A stretch of DNA of 64,000 bases from Gimesia sp. (GTDB lineage Bacteria; Planctomycetota; Planctomycetia; Planctomycetales; Planctomycetaceae): positions 62,001-126,000 of the forward strand of contig PAJV01000037.1 of the NCBI GenBank assembly GCA_002706765.1. The letters are read 5' to 3'. Numbering within the stretch: the stretch's first letter is position 1; the number at the start of each line of letters is the position of its first letter. This document shows positions 1-9,874 of this stretch, piece by piece. A program made the translations under genes and the position numbers. A model generated the notes under the pieces. The model was not told the DNA's origin. It ran no database searches and saw only the letters and a program-made list of their open reading frames with translations.

Positions 1-1594
1 CCCATTGATGATGAATCCGGGGAGACTCAACAGCCTGTTCCGGCTGCATTCCGAATACGATCATGTTCAACAGTACCTGCAGTGTGCTGGAAATGATCCG
101 CGGACCTCCCGAAGCGCCCGCCGAAAAAACTGCTTTTCCATCTTTGATGGCAATCGTGGGGGACATACTGGAAAGCGGTTTCTTACCTGGTTCGATCTCG
201 TTGGCTTTACTTTGAAGCAGGCCAAAGGCATTGGGCTTGCCGGGGATGGCTGCAAAGTCATCCATTTCGTTGTTTATGACAATCCCATATTTTGGAATCA
301 CCACGTAACTTCCAAAGGTCAGATTGATCGTCTCAGTACACGCCACTGCATTTCCCGCTGCATCCATAACTGATAAGTGACTGGTTCCACTGTCTTTCGG
401 AGGAACATACCGTCCATAGTCTTTCAACTGCCTGGTCTGCTTTGCATCAATGCGAGCTGCCAGACGGGAGGCGTATGCCGGATCCGTTAATCGATCGAGG
501 GGAACCGGTACGAAGTCGGCATCCCCCAGGTACTCGGCTCGATCTGCAAATGCGTGCTTCATGACTTCCGTCAGGAAGTGGAGTTCCTGTGGTGAATGAT
601 ATTTCAGATCGGCGAAAGGGTGTTTCAGGACCTGTTTTTCCAGCGCATCAATCATGTTGAATGATTCGATAATCGCAATTCCTCCACTGGAAGGGGGCGG
701 CATTGTCAGGATCTGATATCCATCAAAAGTGGTTGTCAGAGGTTTGCGGATGATCGGCTGTGTGTCCTTTAAATCCTGAAGCGTCAGAATTCCTCCACTC
801 TGCTTTCCGCAAGCTGCGACGATTGCATCCGCCACTGGTCCCTCATAAAAACCGGCACGCCCGTTTTCAGCAATCAGTTCCAGCGCTTTCAACTGCGGAC
901 TGAAAAAACGTGCATTCTCTTTCCAGGGTTCACCACGATTCAGATATTCCTCAATCAGAGGTTGGAATTCTTTCTCATCCAGTTGCCCTTTCTTGAGCCG
1001 AGCCAACATGGAATTCTGTACGGATCGCATGTGATCATTAATCGGAACGCCACGGCGGGCCATCAGAATCGCAGGCTGCAGTACGGTCTTTAAATCCAGT
1101 GTGCCATACTCCTTGACCGCATAACAGAGACCGGCAACTGTACAGGGAACCGCCACTGCCAGAGGTCCCTGTCGACTGGCCAGTTGACGTTGCGCTTCAG
1201 TTCCGGGCAGACGAGAATACATATCAGGTGTGGCAGCAGCCGGCGCCCGTTCACGATAATCAATGACCGTTGATTTCTGCTGTTCGGCATCCCAGATGAC
1301 CATGAAGCCCCCGCCTCCCAGCCCGCAACTGGCGGGTCTGAGAACAGAGAGCGCAAAAGAAGTCGCCACAGCAGCATCAACGACATTACCCCCGGCCTTC
1401 AGAATGGCGATTCCGGAAGCACTCGCCAAGGGATGATCAGCAGCAACCACTGCGTTGGGGTACACTTGGGAGTCTTCGTTTGCAGCAGGCTCTGCAGCAG
1501 TCCCTGTCAAAGTCGTCCCTGAGACCGCAATCGCCAGAATTATACTTAACATTTGGCTCATCAACGTTTTATGATAGCGTAATCGAAACGACAT
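1..1594 (-). CDS. ggt: gamma-glutamyltransferase, 5' part (gene continues beyond the left edge)
   Basis: Secreted N-terminal nucleophile hydrolase that transfers or hydrolyses the gamma-glutamyl group of glutathione. The frame is open without a stop from the ATG at 1594 to position 1 (about 531 codons). Residues 1-34 form a signal peptide with an LAIAVSG hydrophobic core ending near TAAEP. GTSHLSVMD, with Thr at about residue 404, matches the autocleavage site whose Thr becomes the nucleophile of the small subunit. SMSPTI lies downstream and the visible part ends in IHHQW, as in the family. The last part of the small subunit is outside the window. Divergent from mtaB across 268 nt that must hold both promoters. 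Confidence 0.93.
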   Translation of the reverse strand, partial: MSFRLRYHKTLMSQMLSIILAIAVSGTTLTGTAAEPAANEDSQVYPNAVVAADHPLASASGIAILKAGGNVVDAAVATSFALSVLRPASCGLGGGGFMVIWDAEQQKSTVIDYRERAPAAATPDMYSRLPGTEAQRQLASRQGPLAVAVPCTVAGLCYAVKEYGTLDLKTVLQPAILMARRGVPINDHMRSVQNSMLARLKKGQLDEKEFQPLIEEYLNRGEPWKENARFFSPQLKALELIAENGRAGFYEGPVADAIVAACGKQSGGILTLQDLKDTQPIIRKPLTTTFDGYQILTMPPPSSGGIAIIESFNMIDALEKQVLKHPFADLKYHSPQELHFLTEVMKHAFADRAEYLGDADFVPVPLDRLTDPAYASRLAARIDAKQTRQLKDYGRYVPPKDSGTSHLSVMDAAGNAVACTETINLTFGSYVVIPKYGIVINNEMDDFAAIPGKPNAFGLLQSKANEIEPGKKPLSSMSPTIAIKDGKAVFSAGASGGPRIISSTLQVLLNMIVFGMQPEQAVESPRIHHQW

Positions 1595-1862
1595 AACTGT
1601 ACTTTCAATCGAAGAGATATATTGAAACGCTTATTCCTGTAAACGGATCAGACAATTGGTTTCTGCCGCTCGAAGTCTGGTTTGACTCTGATTATACTAT
1701 GCGACCTGACTTGATGAATTTCCAGATGGAAGACGGTAAATTCTGATAAGTCCAGGATTCCAAGCCTTATTCCGATTGGCGTGTTTACAATTTATGAGAT
1801 CGCCACAGTGAAGCAGATCCGCTCACAGTGCACCACAACTGTTAAAATACAGCTGCAAGATC

Positions 1863-3173
1863 ATGACACTCACACAAATTCATATCCCAGAAAAAGAAAA
1901 AACCTGCCAGCTGGTGACGCTCGGCTGCAAGGTAAATCAATACGAAACGCAACTGGTAAAAGAAGCACTTGAGAAAAACGGCTATCGCGAAGCCGGCGAA
2001 TCAGAAACGGCAGACCTCTGTGTTGTCAATACCTGCACCGTCACTGCCACCGGCGATTCCAAGGGCCGAAAACTGATTCGGAATCTCGCAAAAAAAAATC
2101 CCGGAACGAAAATTCTGGTGATGGGCTGTTACGCCACTCGAGACCCGAAAACTGTTTCTGAGCTACCCGGAGTATTCGAAGTCGTTACCGATAAAAGGGA
2201 ACTGCCCGACATCCTGGAGCGGCACGGCATCGTTGACATGCCTACCGGGATTTCTGAATTTGAAGGGCGCAAACGAGCGTATGTGAAAGTACAGGATGGT
2301 TGTATCCTGCGTTGCACCTACTGCATCATCCCCTCCGTTCGACCAGGCCTGCAAAGCCGATCTCCGGAGGACATTGAAGCCGAAGTACGTCGGCTGGTCG
2401 ATAATGGTTTCAAGGAAATCGTGCTGACAGGAATCCACGTCGGTCATTTTGGAGTTGACACAACACGCGGAAAATCAGGCAAACCTCCATTTCGACTCTG
2501 GCATCTGTTTCGCAAACTGGACCAGATCCCGGGTGACTGGCGAATGCGTCTCTCCAGTGTGGAAACGGCAGAAATCAACGATGACTTTATCTCAGCTGCC
2601 GCCGATTGCGAACATCTGTGCCCCCAGTTCCATCCTTCGCTGCAGAGTGGTTCCGATACTGTGCTGCGACGGATGAAACGCCGCTACCATGTCAGCCGTT
2701 TTCTGGAAAAGCTGCAACGGATGCGTGAACGACTTGATCACCCCTCCTTCACCACAGACGTCATTGTCGGATTTCCTGGCGAAACAGACGAAGAATTTGC
2801 TGAGACCCTGCAGGCCTGCGAAGAAGCAGCCTTTATGAAAATCCACGTTTTTCCTTTCAGTGCCCGTAAAGGAACACCGGCGGCTACCTATGAAAACCAG
2901 GTCTCACCTGAGCTTCGGCAGGAGCGCTGTGCGCAACTGGCAGATCTGGAACGATCGCTGGCTCAGAAGTTCTATCACACTTTAATTGATCGTGATCTGG
3001 AAGTCCTCATCGAACGCGTATGTGACGAACAGCCTGGCTGGGTGCGTGGTACCGATCGGTGGTATGCTCCCGTAATGTGCCCGGGAACAAAAGCAGATCT
3101 GGGCAAATTCGTTTACGCCAGAGGCACCAGGGATCAACTCGAATTTCTCGAAGCAGATCGAATTTCTCCCTGA
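1863..3173 (+). CDS. mtaB: tRNA (t6A37) C2-methylthiotransferase MtaB
   Basis: Radical SAM methylthiotransferase that converts t6A to ms2t6A at position 37 of ANN-decoding tRNAs. The 436 residues show the family order: an N-terminal UPF0004 domain with LGCKVNQYETQ and VNTCTVT, whose cysteines bind one [4Fe-4S] cluster; the radical SAM motif CILRCTYC at about residue 143; the DVIVGFPGET segment; and a TRAM-like C-terminal region. LGCKVNQYE at the start indicates MtaB rather than MiaB or RimO. The ATG at 1863 lies just before TLTQIHIPEKEKTCQ, a normal start for the family. A weak purine stretch (CAAGA) precedes it. Followed by tmk in the same direction after 93 nt. Confidence 0.93.
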   Translation: MTLTQIHIPEKEKTCQLVTLGCKVNQYETQLVKEALEKNGYREAGESETADLCVVNTCTVTATGDSKGRKLIRNLAKKNPGTKILVMGCYATRDPKTVSELPGVFEVVTDKRELPDILERHGIVDMPTGISEFEGRKRAYVKVQDGCILRCTYCIIPSVRPGLQSRSPEDIEAEVRRLVDNGFKEIVLTGIHVGHFGVDTTRGKSGKPPFRLWHLFRKLDQIPGDWRMRLSSVETAEINDDFISAAADCEHLCPQFHPSLQSGSDTVLRRMKRRYHVSRFLEKLQRMRERLDHPSFTTDVIVGFPGETDEEFAETLQACEEAAFMKIHVFPFSARKGTPAATYENQVSPELRQERCAQLADLERSLAQKFYHTLIDRDLEVLIERVCDEQPGWVRGTDRWYAPVMCPGTKADLGKFVYARGTRDQLEFLEADRISP

Positions 3174-3266
3174 TCTCAGTCATGAGTATGACGTTGAACT
3201 TCACTGCCATCTGTAGACATTTCAAACTGACAAAAGAAAAACCGATTAGATATAGAGAGAGATTGA

Positions 3267-3935
3267 GTGGCAGTTATCATTGCAATTGAAGGGATTGATG
3301 GTTCCGGTAAAGGAACCCAGGCAAGCAGGCTGCATGCCCGCTGTCAGGAGGCCGGGATCAAATCCAGCCTGATTGGATTTCCCCGTTACGACCAGACACT
3401 GTTCGGTAAATCAATTGGAAATTTTCTGAACGGGCGGTTTGGTGAGCTGGATGAAGTTAATCCGTTTCTGGCTTCATTACTATATGCAGGCGATCGCTTT
3501 GAATCTCGATCACACATTCTGAACACCATCGAGACCAGCGATGTTGTGATCTTTGATCGCTACATTCCTTCGAACGTGGCTCACCAGGGGGCCAAACTAT
3601 CCGGGGCAGAACGGAGTGAGTTCATCGAATGGATCGAACAGATTGAGTATGCGATTTATAAAATGCCCCGCATTAACCTCGCGATCCTTCTCGATCTCCC
3701 GGCAGACCATGCCCAAAAGCTGGTGGCCGAAAAACAGGCCCGCTCTTATACCGAGAAAGTTGCTGACCTGCAGGAAGCAGACCAGTCTTACCTGGCAAAC
3801 GTGCGGGAAGTCTATCTGCAACTCGCTGAAGAGAATCAGCACTGGCAGAAAATTCAATGTCTGCAGAATGAGGTGCTCCGATCAATTGAGGAGATTGGTG
3901 ACGAAATCTGGTCGCATGTCGGCAAACTAATCTGA
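3267..3935 (+). CDS. tmk: thymidylate kinase
   Basis: Phosphorylates dTMP to dTDP. Of 222 residues, the first 20 include the P-loop IEGIDGSGKGTQ. FDRYIPSNVAHQGA resembles the DR(Y/F) substrate-binding motif, and LLDLPADHA precedes the lid region. The start is GTG at 3267 with an AGAGAGA purine run directly upstream; there is no better ATG before the P-loop. Length is close to the usual 205-220. Sequence such as FPRYDQTLFGKSIGNFLNGRFG resembles the archaeal/eukaryotic-like branch more than E. coli Tmk. Lies between mtaB and a small unknown gene on the same strand. Confidence 0.88.
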   Translation: MAVIIAIEGIDGSGKGTQASRLHARCQEAGIKSSLIGFPRYDQTLFGKSIGNFLNGRFGELDEVNPFLASLLYAGDRFESRSHILNTIETSDVVIFDRYIPSNVAHQGAKLSGAERSEFIEWIEQIEYAIYKMPRINLAILLDLPADHAQKLVAEKQARSYTEKVADLQEADQSYLANVREVYLQLAEENQHWQKIQCLQNEVLRSIEEIGDEIWSHVGKLI

Positions 3936-4095
3936 TTACCGACATGCCTTCAGTCCTTTGTTCAGATCCCATTTGAACAGAGCTGCTGCTTGACTCAATC
4001 TTAATCAAAGCTGAACCGAAAATACTCTTGACCCTTCACATCAATCACCTGTCTAATATCAATATTCTTTGATCTTTCGAAGGGAGACAGGAATC

Positions 4096-4395
4096 GTGAA
4101 ACGTGCGCTCAACCAACTGACATTAAGAGAAATGTTCTCAGATTCCGAGCGACTCACTTCTGAACTGGTAGAGCATCTGGAACGGGGATTTATCCCCATG
4201 AATGAGCAGATGATTCGCCTGGTTCGCGAGCTGCCTGACGGAGTCGAAAAACGACGGGTCGAGGATATCAGTGTGCGGAATCAGGCAGAGGAAATATTAA
4301 AAAGCGATCAGTTCACACAGGAGCTGTTTGAAAAGCTGGACCAGTATCTCAGCGCCATTGACCAGTCGATTACTCGCATTATTAATGATGAGTAA
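4096..4395 (+). CDS. small helical protein of unknown function
   Basis: About 99 residues from the GTG at 4096 (MKRALNQLTLREMF). A TTG at 4069 would add nine residues, but AAGGGA and CAGGA lie upstream of the GTG, which is the better start. The protein is charged and predicted mostly helical, without signal peptide, cysteines or membrane segments. I recognise no domain. It ends inside the 3' end of the convergent FAD dehydrogenase gene (14 nt overlap). Probably a real planctomycete-specific gene because it has normal codon use and a plausible ribosome binding site. Confidence 0.6.
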   Translation: MKRALNQLTLREMFSDSERLTSELVEHLERGFIPMNEQMIRLVRELPDGVEKRRVEDISVRNQAEEILKSDQFTQELFEKLDQYLSAIDQSITRIINDE

Positions 4396-6007
4396 GTTTT
4401 TCAGTGGTGGCTCCCGGTGGAGCAAATTCTTCAACCAGCTTCTTGGCACTCAGCAGTCCATCTACGGCTGCAGAAACAATTCCCCCCGCGTATCCTGCTC
4501 CTTCTCCAACGGGGTACAACCCTCGAAAACCAGGCGCCTGGTAAGTATCTCGCTCCCGATCGATACGAACGGGAGAACTGCCTCTCATTTCCGGACCAAC
4601 CAGTACCGCATTAGCCAGAAAGGCACCCCGCCATTTCTGATCCATCACGGGCAAACCGTTTTCAATCTGTGAGAGAACCACAGGCGGCAGGACCTGATGC
4701 AACTCTGAAGCAACCACGCCTCGCTGGTAAGTACCAGCATACGAAAAATTCGTGTCTGTCCTTTTCTGATTCAGAAAGTCCCCCGCACGCTGAATCGGAC
4801 AGAGATAATTTTTATTTCCCAATGCATACGCGATCGCTTCATATTTTCTCTGCAGTTCAACGCCGGCCAGGGGGTGGTCGCTGCCAAATTCTTCGGGGTA
4901 AATTGTGGTCATGACACCACTGTTGGCGTAACCGGTATCGTGCCGCGAATTGCTCATGCCGTTCGTACAGAACATCTCCGGTTCCGATACGCTGGGCATC
5001 ACGATTCCGCCTGCACACATGCAAAATGTATATAGATCGCGTTTTCCTTTGGTGATCATGGTATAGTCGGCGGCACCCAAGAGTGAAAGATATTCTTCGC
5101 GACCATATTTATGCTGGTTGACCTGTTCCTGAGGTTGTTCAATTCTGAGCCCCAGTTGAAACGCTTTACGAAACATGGGTACGCCCAGTTCGTACAACAT
5201 CTGATAGGTATCTCGCGCGCTATGTCCGATCCCGAGGATCACATGGGATGTCTTCAGATAGCCTGATGACGTCATCACTCCCTGAATCTGACCATCGACA
5301 ACATCCATCCCTTCCAGGCGACATTCAAAACGAAATTCACCCCCCAAGGCATCAATTTTGCGGCGAAAGTTGCGACAGATCATGGGAAGTTTATTACTGC
5401 CCAGGTGGGGACGGTGCTCGTAAACAATACTGGAGCGTGCACCACAGTCTACAAAGCGGTCCAATACCCATTGCACATCCGGACCACTCAAACGGCAGGT
5501 CAGTTTCCCATCACTGAAACAGCCAGCTCCCCCTTCGCCGAAGAGGTAGTTGTTTTCTCTCTGGAAATCTTCTCCCCGATCAAAACGTCTGATTTCGGGA
5601 ACCCGCTCTTTTACCGGGAAGCCACGCTCAAGAATGAGAGGACGATAGCCTTTGAGGGCCAGATAATATCCTGCCAGGAGACCAGCGGGACCGGAGCCGA
5701 CCACCACAGGACGCTCTTCCAGCGGCTGTGTACCACTTTCCGGATCGTGGAACGGTGCCTCCGAATACTCCTGAATGGAGGAATCATCCCGTAGATTTTT
5801 CAACACCCCCGCTTCATCAGGTAAAGTCACTTCTGCAGAATAGACGAACCGTAAATCATGCCGCGAACGTGCGTCCAGACTTTTTCGGAGAATTCGATAC
5901 TGTTGAATCCCGTCGGCTTCGATTCCCAGTTGTTGTGCAATTTTGTCTGCAAGTTCTTGTTCGGGGAATTCGACCGGCAGACGGATATTTGTGACTTTGA
6001 GAGACAT
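4382..6007 (-). CDS. NAD(P)/FAD-dependent dehydrogenase (COG2509 type)
   Basis: Predicted flavoprotein of 541 residues. An N-terminal domain of about 90 residues (the substrate-like binding fold typical of COG2509) is followed by the FAD-binding Rossmann motif VVVGSGPAGLLAGYYLA at about residue 100 and a YPVGEGAGYAGGI motif near the C-terminus that contacts FAD. FGEGGAGCFSDGKL and the CAGGIVMPS segment are characteristic of this uncharacterised family. The physiological substrate is unknown. The gene is convergent with the small gene at 4096 and in the same direction as the acyltransferase upstream, separated by 146 nt. Confidence 0.85.
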   Translation of the reverse strand: MSLKVTNIRLPVEFPEQELADKIAQQLGIEADGIQQYRILRKSLDARSRHDLRFVYSAEVTLPDEAGVLKNLRDDSSIQEYSEAPFHDPESGTQPLEERPVVVGSGPAGLLAGYYLALKGYRPLILERGFPVKERVPEIRRFDRGEDFQRENNYLFGEGGAGCFSDGKLTCRLSGPDVQWVLDRFVDCGARSSIVYEHRPHLGSNKLPMICRNFRRKIDALGGEFRFECRLEGMDVVDGQIQGVMTSSGYLKTSHVILGIGHSARDTYQMLYELGVPMFRKAFQLGLRIEQPQEQVNQHKYGREEYLSLLGAADYTMITKGKRDLYTFCMCAGGIVMPSVSEPEMFCTNGMSNSRHDTGYANSGVMTTIYPEEFGSDHPLAGVELQRKYEAIAYALGNKNYLCPIQRAGDFLNQKRTDTNFSYAGTYQRGVVASELHQVLPPVVLSQIENGLPVMDQKWRGAFLANAVLVGPEMRGSSPVRIDRERDTYQAPGFRGLYPVGEGAGYAGGIVSAAVDGLLSAKKLVEEFAPPGATTEKLTHH

Positions 6008-6153
6008 AGAGCTTAAACCGAATTCGTACGGGCGCAGTGGCAGGATATCTGATCATGCCGAGCAATGCGTCATGTTATACCGCCCGGTATAGCGAATGCA
6101 ATTTTGTCACTTCGAAACAATCAGAAAAGCAAAAAATACTTTGCCCCTGATGT

Positions 6154-7017
6154 TCAGGCAGCTTTGCGTAACGGCACTGTTGCCTGTTCCTGTACAGGAC
6201 CAGATATAAGCTGCTCCAGTTCCCGTTCCAGTTCTTCCATTTTTTCCTGGACGAGATCCGTGTACTCTCTCATCTCTTCCCGGGAAATATTTTCCGGAAC
6301 TGAGATTGGATTCCCGACCAGGTAATAAACGGTCGCAAAGGGCTTGGGAATCCAGATACTGGTCCAGCTACCCTGAAATTTCCAGCAGCGGGATGCGGCG
6401 AACGCGTTCGGAATAATACTTCGACCCGAATGGGAGGCTAGAAACACAATGCCTGGTTTCATTTTGTGATGTGGTCCCCGTGGCCCATCTGGGGTGATAA
6501 CTACATGCCTGCCTTCGGCAGAAATCATTAATTTTTTCATGGCACTGGCCCCACCCCGGGAAGTGGAACCACGAATCGCACCCATGCGGGCTGCTTTCAG
6601 CATTGCTTCAATGGTATCTGCATCCCGGTGCTGGCTGATCAATGCCACACTGTTATGCTCCACATTACAGAATAGCGGCGGTATCACAGAATCATGCCAT
6701 ACACTATACAGATAACGGTCTGAGCCCGTGTCTGCAAAAGGACACCGATCAAGACTGTCACCCACAAATTCCAGGCGGGTTGTCTTGAAAATCATGCGGA
6801 TCACAAAAACAACCAGAGAATTCAGAATACCCAGTAAAGCGCGACTCTTAATTTTCAACCGACCACTCCTGCAGGAAATAAACTCTGATAACTCAAGTGA
6901 GAATGCAGAATTGTACTCATGAAACCATCTGCGCAAATCCCAATTCTTAAATTCCTGATTCAGGGTAAATCTCTGCTGAAAAACCAACGCCAGATTTTGC
7001 AAAACACCCAGTTTCAC
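6154..7017 (-). CDS. DUF374 lysophospholipid acyltransferase-like protein
   Basis: 287 residues. Residues 110-250 match the DUF374 family, a branch of the LPLAT acyltransferases: SVWHDSVIPP gives the catalytic His-Asp pair, STSRGGASAMKKL follows, and TPDGPRGPHHKMKPG is the family signature. A hydrophobic stretch around residue 60 (LNSLVVFVIRMIF) suggests membrane attachment. Planctomycetes have a Gram-negative type outer membrane, so a role in lipid A or other lipid acylation is plausible but is inference. It lies 15 nt downstream of the regulator gene (7033-8409) on the same strand, so the two may be co-transcribed. Confidence 0.82.
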   Translation of the reverse strand: MKLGVLQNLALVFQQRFTLNQEFKNWDLRRWFHEYNSAFSLELSEFISCRSGRLKIKSRALLGILNSLVVFVIRMIFKTTRLEFVGDSLDRCPFADTGSDRYLYSVWHDSVIPPLFCNVEHNSVALISQHRDADTIEAMLKAARMGAIRGSTSRGGASAMKKLMISAEGRHVVITPDGPRGPHHKMKPGIVFLASHSGRSIIPNAFAASRCWKFQGSWTSIWIPKPFATVYYLVGNPISVPENISREEMREYTDLVQEKMEELERELEQLISGPVQEQATVPLRKAA

Positions 7018-7032
7018 ATATCTGGGGAACTT

Positions 7033-8409
7033 TCAGGCCTCATGAATGCTGATATTCAGTGCCTCTATCCGACGATATAACCTGGCACGTGTCAGGCCCA
7101 GCATTCGCGCTGCTTCCGTCCGGTTATTTCGGGCCAGTTCTAATGCGAGCAGAATCTGTTCTTTTTCAACCAGATTGAGTGATTCCTCCAGAGTTCGCAG
7201 CGGTGCTGGCACTGCAGGACCCAGCGAGCGGGCATCCACTCCGGTTTTGAATCCCAGGGGCAGAGATTCACGAGTGATGACAGGCTCGGTAGTCGCCTCA
7301 AACGCCGCCTGAATCACCCGGGTCAGCTCATCCAGATTAGCGGGCCAGAAGTAATCCTGAAATAATGAGAGTACGCCTGGCGCAAATCCGCTTACCTGCT
7401 TCTGTTGATATCGATTTTCATTCTCCAGAAAATGCTGCGCTAACAGTTCCAGATCTTCCCTGCGTTCCCGCAAAGCCGGCACCGGAATTTCCATCGTGGT
7501 AATGAGGTAGAAAAATTCCGTGAGTATCGTTTCCCGCTGTAGCAGATCCTGAAGCGGTATCGAGCTGGCTGTCATTAGTCTGACAGGCACGTTCGCCCCT
7601 TTCGTCTGCAGATTTTCCAGAATCATTTCCTGAATGTCACGAGGCAGACACTGTATTTCATTCAGAAACAAGACACCCGGTTCCAGGGGCAGCGATTCAT
7701 CGAAATCCCGTTCAAAGATTTTTTTCACCGTCTGCTTAAGTTCCCGGGGGGGCAGCTTTTCACAATTGAGTGGAATAAATATTTTTCTTCGCTGCTCACT
7801 TTCAAAATGAATCGCACGCGCCAGATGCTCTTTTCCCGTTCCCGTTTCTCCCTGGAAATGAACAGGCTGGGACGTTCGAATTGCCAGTTCCAGCTGTCGC
7901 AGTACACGTTGCATGCCGGGGCTGCGTGCTATGATTGTCGAAAAGCGAAATCGATTTCGGAGTGACAACCGTAGAGCAGCCAGCTCCGCATGCAGTTGCT
8001 GTGAAGCAGAAGCCGAAGGAAGTGCCCGAGGATTCTGAATTCGTTCGATAAATCCGAGAACCAGTTTGATCTTTCGTTGCTCATCTGTCAGAGGGCTGTA
8101 CCGCAGGAGGCAGGGAATTGTTTTTCCACTACGCGAAAGGAGGAAGCGGGGTACTTCCAGGCGGGTCCCCTGAAAAACTTCCGCCGGAGGGCAGAGTAAA
8201 TTGCACACCGATTCAGATTCATCCGTGTCAGTATCGATTGCAAAATCGCAAGTCTGGCCCAGAAGTTCTTCAGCAGGCCATTCCAGCAGTTGCTCGCACC
8301 CCTGATTAAAAAACAGGATCGCCCGTGAAGCATCCAGCGCAAATACCGGTGTGCTGAGGGCATTTAAACGGGTCTCCAGCCGGGTACGGCGTCCTGATCC
8401 TCGTTGCAT
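7033..8409 (-). CDS. PAS-AAA+-Fis regulator lacking the sigma-54 contact loop
   Basis: 458 residues with the order of an enhancer-binding protein: a PAS domain (about 1-130, with TPVFALDASRAILFFNQG), an AAA+ domain from about 165 with a good Walker A (GETGTGKEHLARAIHFES), and a C-terminal Fis-type HTH (NNRTEAARMLGLTRARLYRR). The AAA+ domain is degenerate. The GAFTGA loop between Walker A and B, which contacts sigma-54, is absent; Walker B is GVLFLNEI (Asp to Asn); and WPGNVREL is WPANLDEL. It therefore probably binds DNA without activating sigma-54 polymerase. The stop lies 15 nt before the DUF374 gene. Confidence 0.82.
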   Translation of the reverse strand: MQRGSGRRTRLETRLNALSTPVFALDASRAILFFNQGCEQLLEWPAEELLGQTCDFAIDTDTDESESVCNLLCPPAEVFQGTRLEVPRFLLSRSGKTIPCLLRYSPLTDEQRKIKLVLGFIERIQNPRALPSASASQQLHAELAALRLSLRNRFRFSTIIARSPGMQRVLRQLELAIRTSQPVHFQGETGTGKEHLARAIHFESEQRRKIFIPLNCEKLPPRELKQTVKKIFERDFDESLPLEPGVLFLNEIQCLPRDIQEMILENLQTKGANVPVRLMTASSIPLQDLLQRETILTEFFYLITTMEIPVPALRERREDLELLAQHFLENENRYQQKQVSGFAPGVLSLFQDYFWPANLDELTRVIQAAFEATTEPVITRESLPLGFKTGVDARSLGPAVPAPLRTLEESLNLVEKEQILLALELARNNRTEAARMLGLTRARLYRRIEALNISIHEA

Positions 8410-8483
8410 GCTTCCTCAACCCTTTCCTGGATATGAGCCACTTATACATGTTCGATCGGGATTATTCGCAAACAGGAAAACCA

Positions 8484-9575
8484 TTAACGCTGCACACGTC
8501 CCGATCCTGCACCATTCATTAAAGCTTCGATTTCTTTACGGCTGGAATAATTGAAGTCCCCCTGGATGCTGTGTTTCAGGCAACTGGCGGCAACAGCGTA
8601 ACGGATCGCTGTCTCGGGAGCAGACAGCTCCGGTGTATTCAAAGCAAAGATCAGGGCACCGGCGAACGAATCGCCCGCACCAACCCGATCGACAATATTG
8701 TGAATCCGATAACTGGAATAGTTGCCGTCACTATCACAAGGTGCAAACACCGCCTGCTGTTGACTTTTAGTATACAGCATGGCGCCCCAGTTATTGTGAC
8801 TGGCAGAATGACTTTCCCGTAATGTAATCGCTACCTGTTTGACATTGGGGAACTGCTGTGTAATCTGCTCCGCCACGGCAACGTAACCACGGACATTCAA
8901 CTCACCTGCATCCACATCCGATTCCGGAGCACGGATACCCAATGAAAGATCAGCATCTTCTTCATTGGCAATCACCAGATCCACATAAGGCACCAGAGAT
9001 CGCATTGTTTCCTTTGCCAGTTCCACCGGCTTGATTTCGCTATTCCAGTTCCACAGCTTTTTACGAAAATTCAAATCGCAGGAAACGGTGACGTTTCTCT
9101 CCTGAGCTTCCTGAACCGCTTTGAACGCAAGCGCTGCCCCAGATTCACTGATCGCGGGAGTAATCCCTGTAATATGAAACCAGGTGGCACCTTCAAATAT
9201 CTTGTCCCAGTCAAATTCATCCGGAGTCGCCAGAGCAATGGAACTGAATTCGCGGTCATAGGTTACTGTTCCGCCGCGCTGATTTGCCCCTGTCTCTACA
9301 AAATAAATACCAAAACGTCCTCGCGAACTGCGCTGGATCAGACTGGAGTCCACGCCTGTTTTATTTACTTCCTGTATCAGTGAATCCGTGATGGCATTAT
9401 CCGGTGAAGCCGTCACAAAAGCAGAGGACCCTCCCTGGAGCGCCACGGAAACAGCAACGTTAAGTTCTCCTCCGCCAAACGTCGATTCAAGTATCCCCGG
9501 TATCGACTGGCTGATTCTCAAATGGTTCTGAGGGGCCAGCCTTAACATAACTTCACCAAATGTGACTACTCTCAC
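8484..9575 (-). CDS. kdgK: PfkB-family sugar kinase, 2-keto-3-deoxygluconate kinase-like
   Basis: 363-residue ribokinase-fold kinase. The N-terminus MRVVTFGEVMLRLAP followed by TFGGGELNVAV is the PfkB signature 1 in the KdgK style. RVGAGDSFAGALI near residue 300 is signature 2, with the catalytic Asp and anion hole. KdgK phosphorylates 2-dehydro-3-deoxygluconate in pectin, alginate or uronate breakdown, which would suit a marine polysaccharide degrader. No pathway partner (aldolase or lyase) is adjacent, so the substrate is inferred from sequence style only. ATG start at 9575. Confidence 0.78.
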   Translation of the reverse strand: MRVVTFGEVMLRLAPQNHLRISQSIPGILESTFGGGELNVAVSVALQGGSSAFVTASPDNAITDSLIQEVNKTGVDSSLIQRSSRGRFGIYFVETGANQRGGTVTYDREFSSIALATPDEFDWDKIFEGATWFHITGITPAISESGAALAFKAVQEAQERNVTVSCDLNFRKKLWNWNSEIKPVELAKETMRSLVPYVDLVIANEEDADLSLGIRAPESDVDAGELNVRGYVAVAEQITQQFPNVKQVAITLRESHSASHNNWGAMLYTKSQQQAVFAPCDSDGNYSSYRIHNIVDRVGAGDSFAGALIFALNTPELSAPETAIRYAVAASCLKHSIQGDFNYSSRKEIEALMNGAGSGRVQR

Positions 9576-9874
9576 GAGACACCTGTCATATAATGAATAA
9601 GAAAATGGCGTTTTTTGAACAGTTACTCAGCTTACACGGGTGTGATGAATCATTCCAGCGACCGGCAAGTTTCAGAGTTGTCAGGAGGCGTTATGACCCG
9701 GATCTGAGTCGCGAATCAGGACCATCATTTCGGAAGAACTTGACCTGCTGCCGCTTCCGGATTCTTTAATTATTTTCCACTAATCCAACAGGGTATGCCA
9801 GACAGTTGTCATACCCCTGTTCTAAAATCTTTATCTCAGTTGTCTGGAACGATACAAGTTTGTTTAATTGAAAT

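Noticed and set aside
1090-1386. 98-residue frame inside the ggt region
   Set aside because: It is in another frame of the intact gamma-glutamyltransferase gene.
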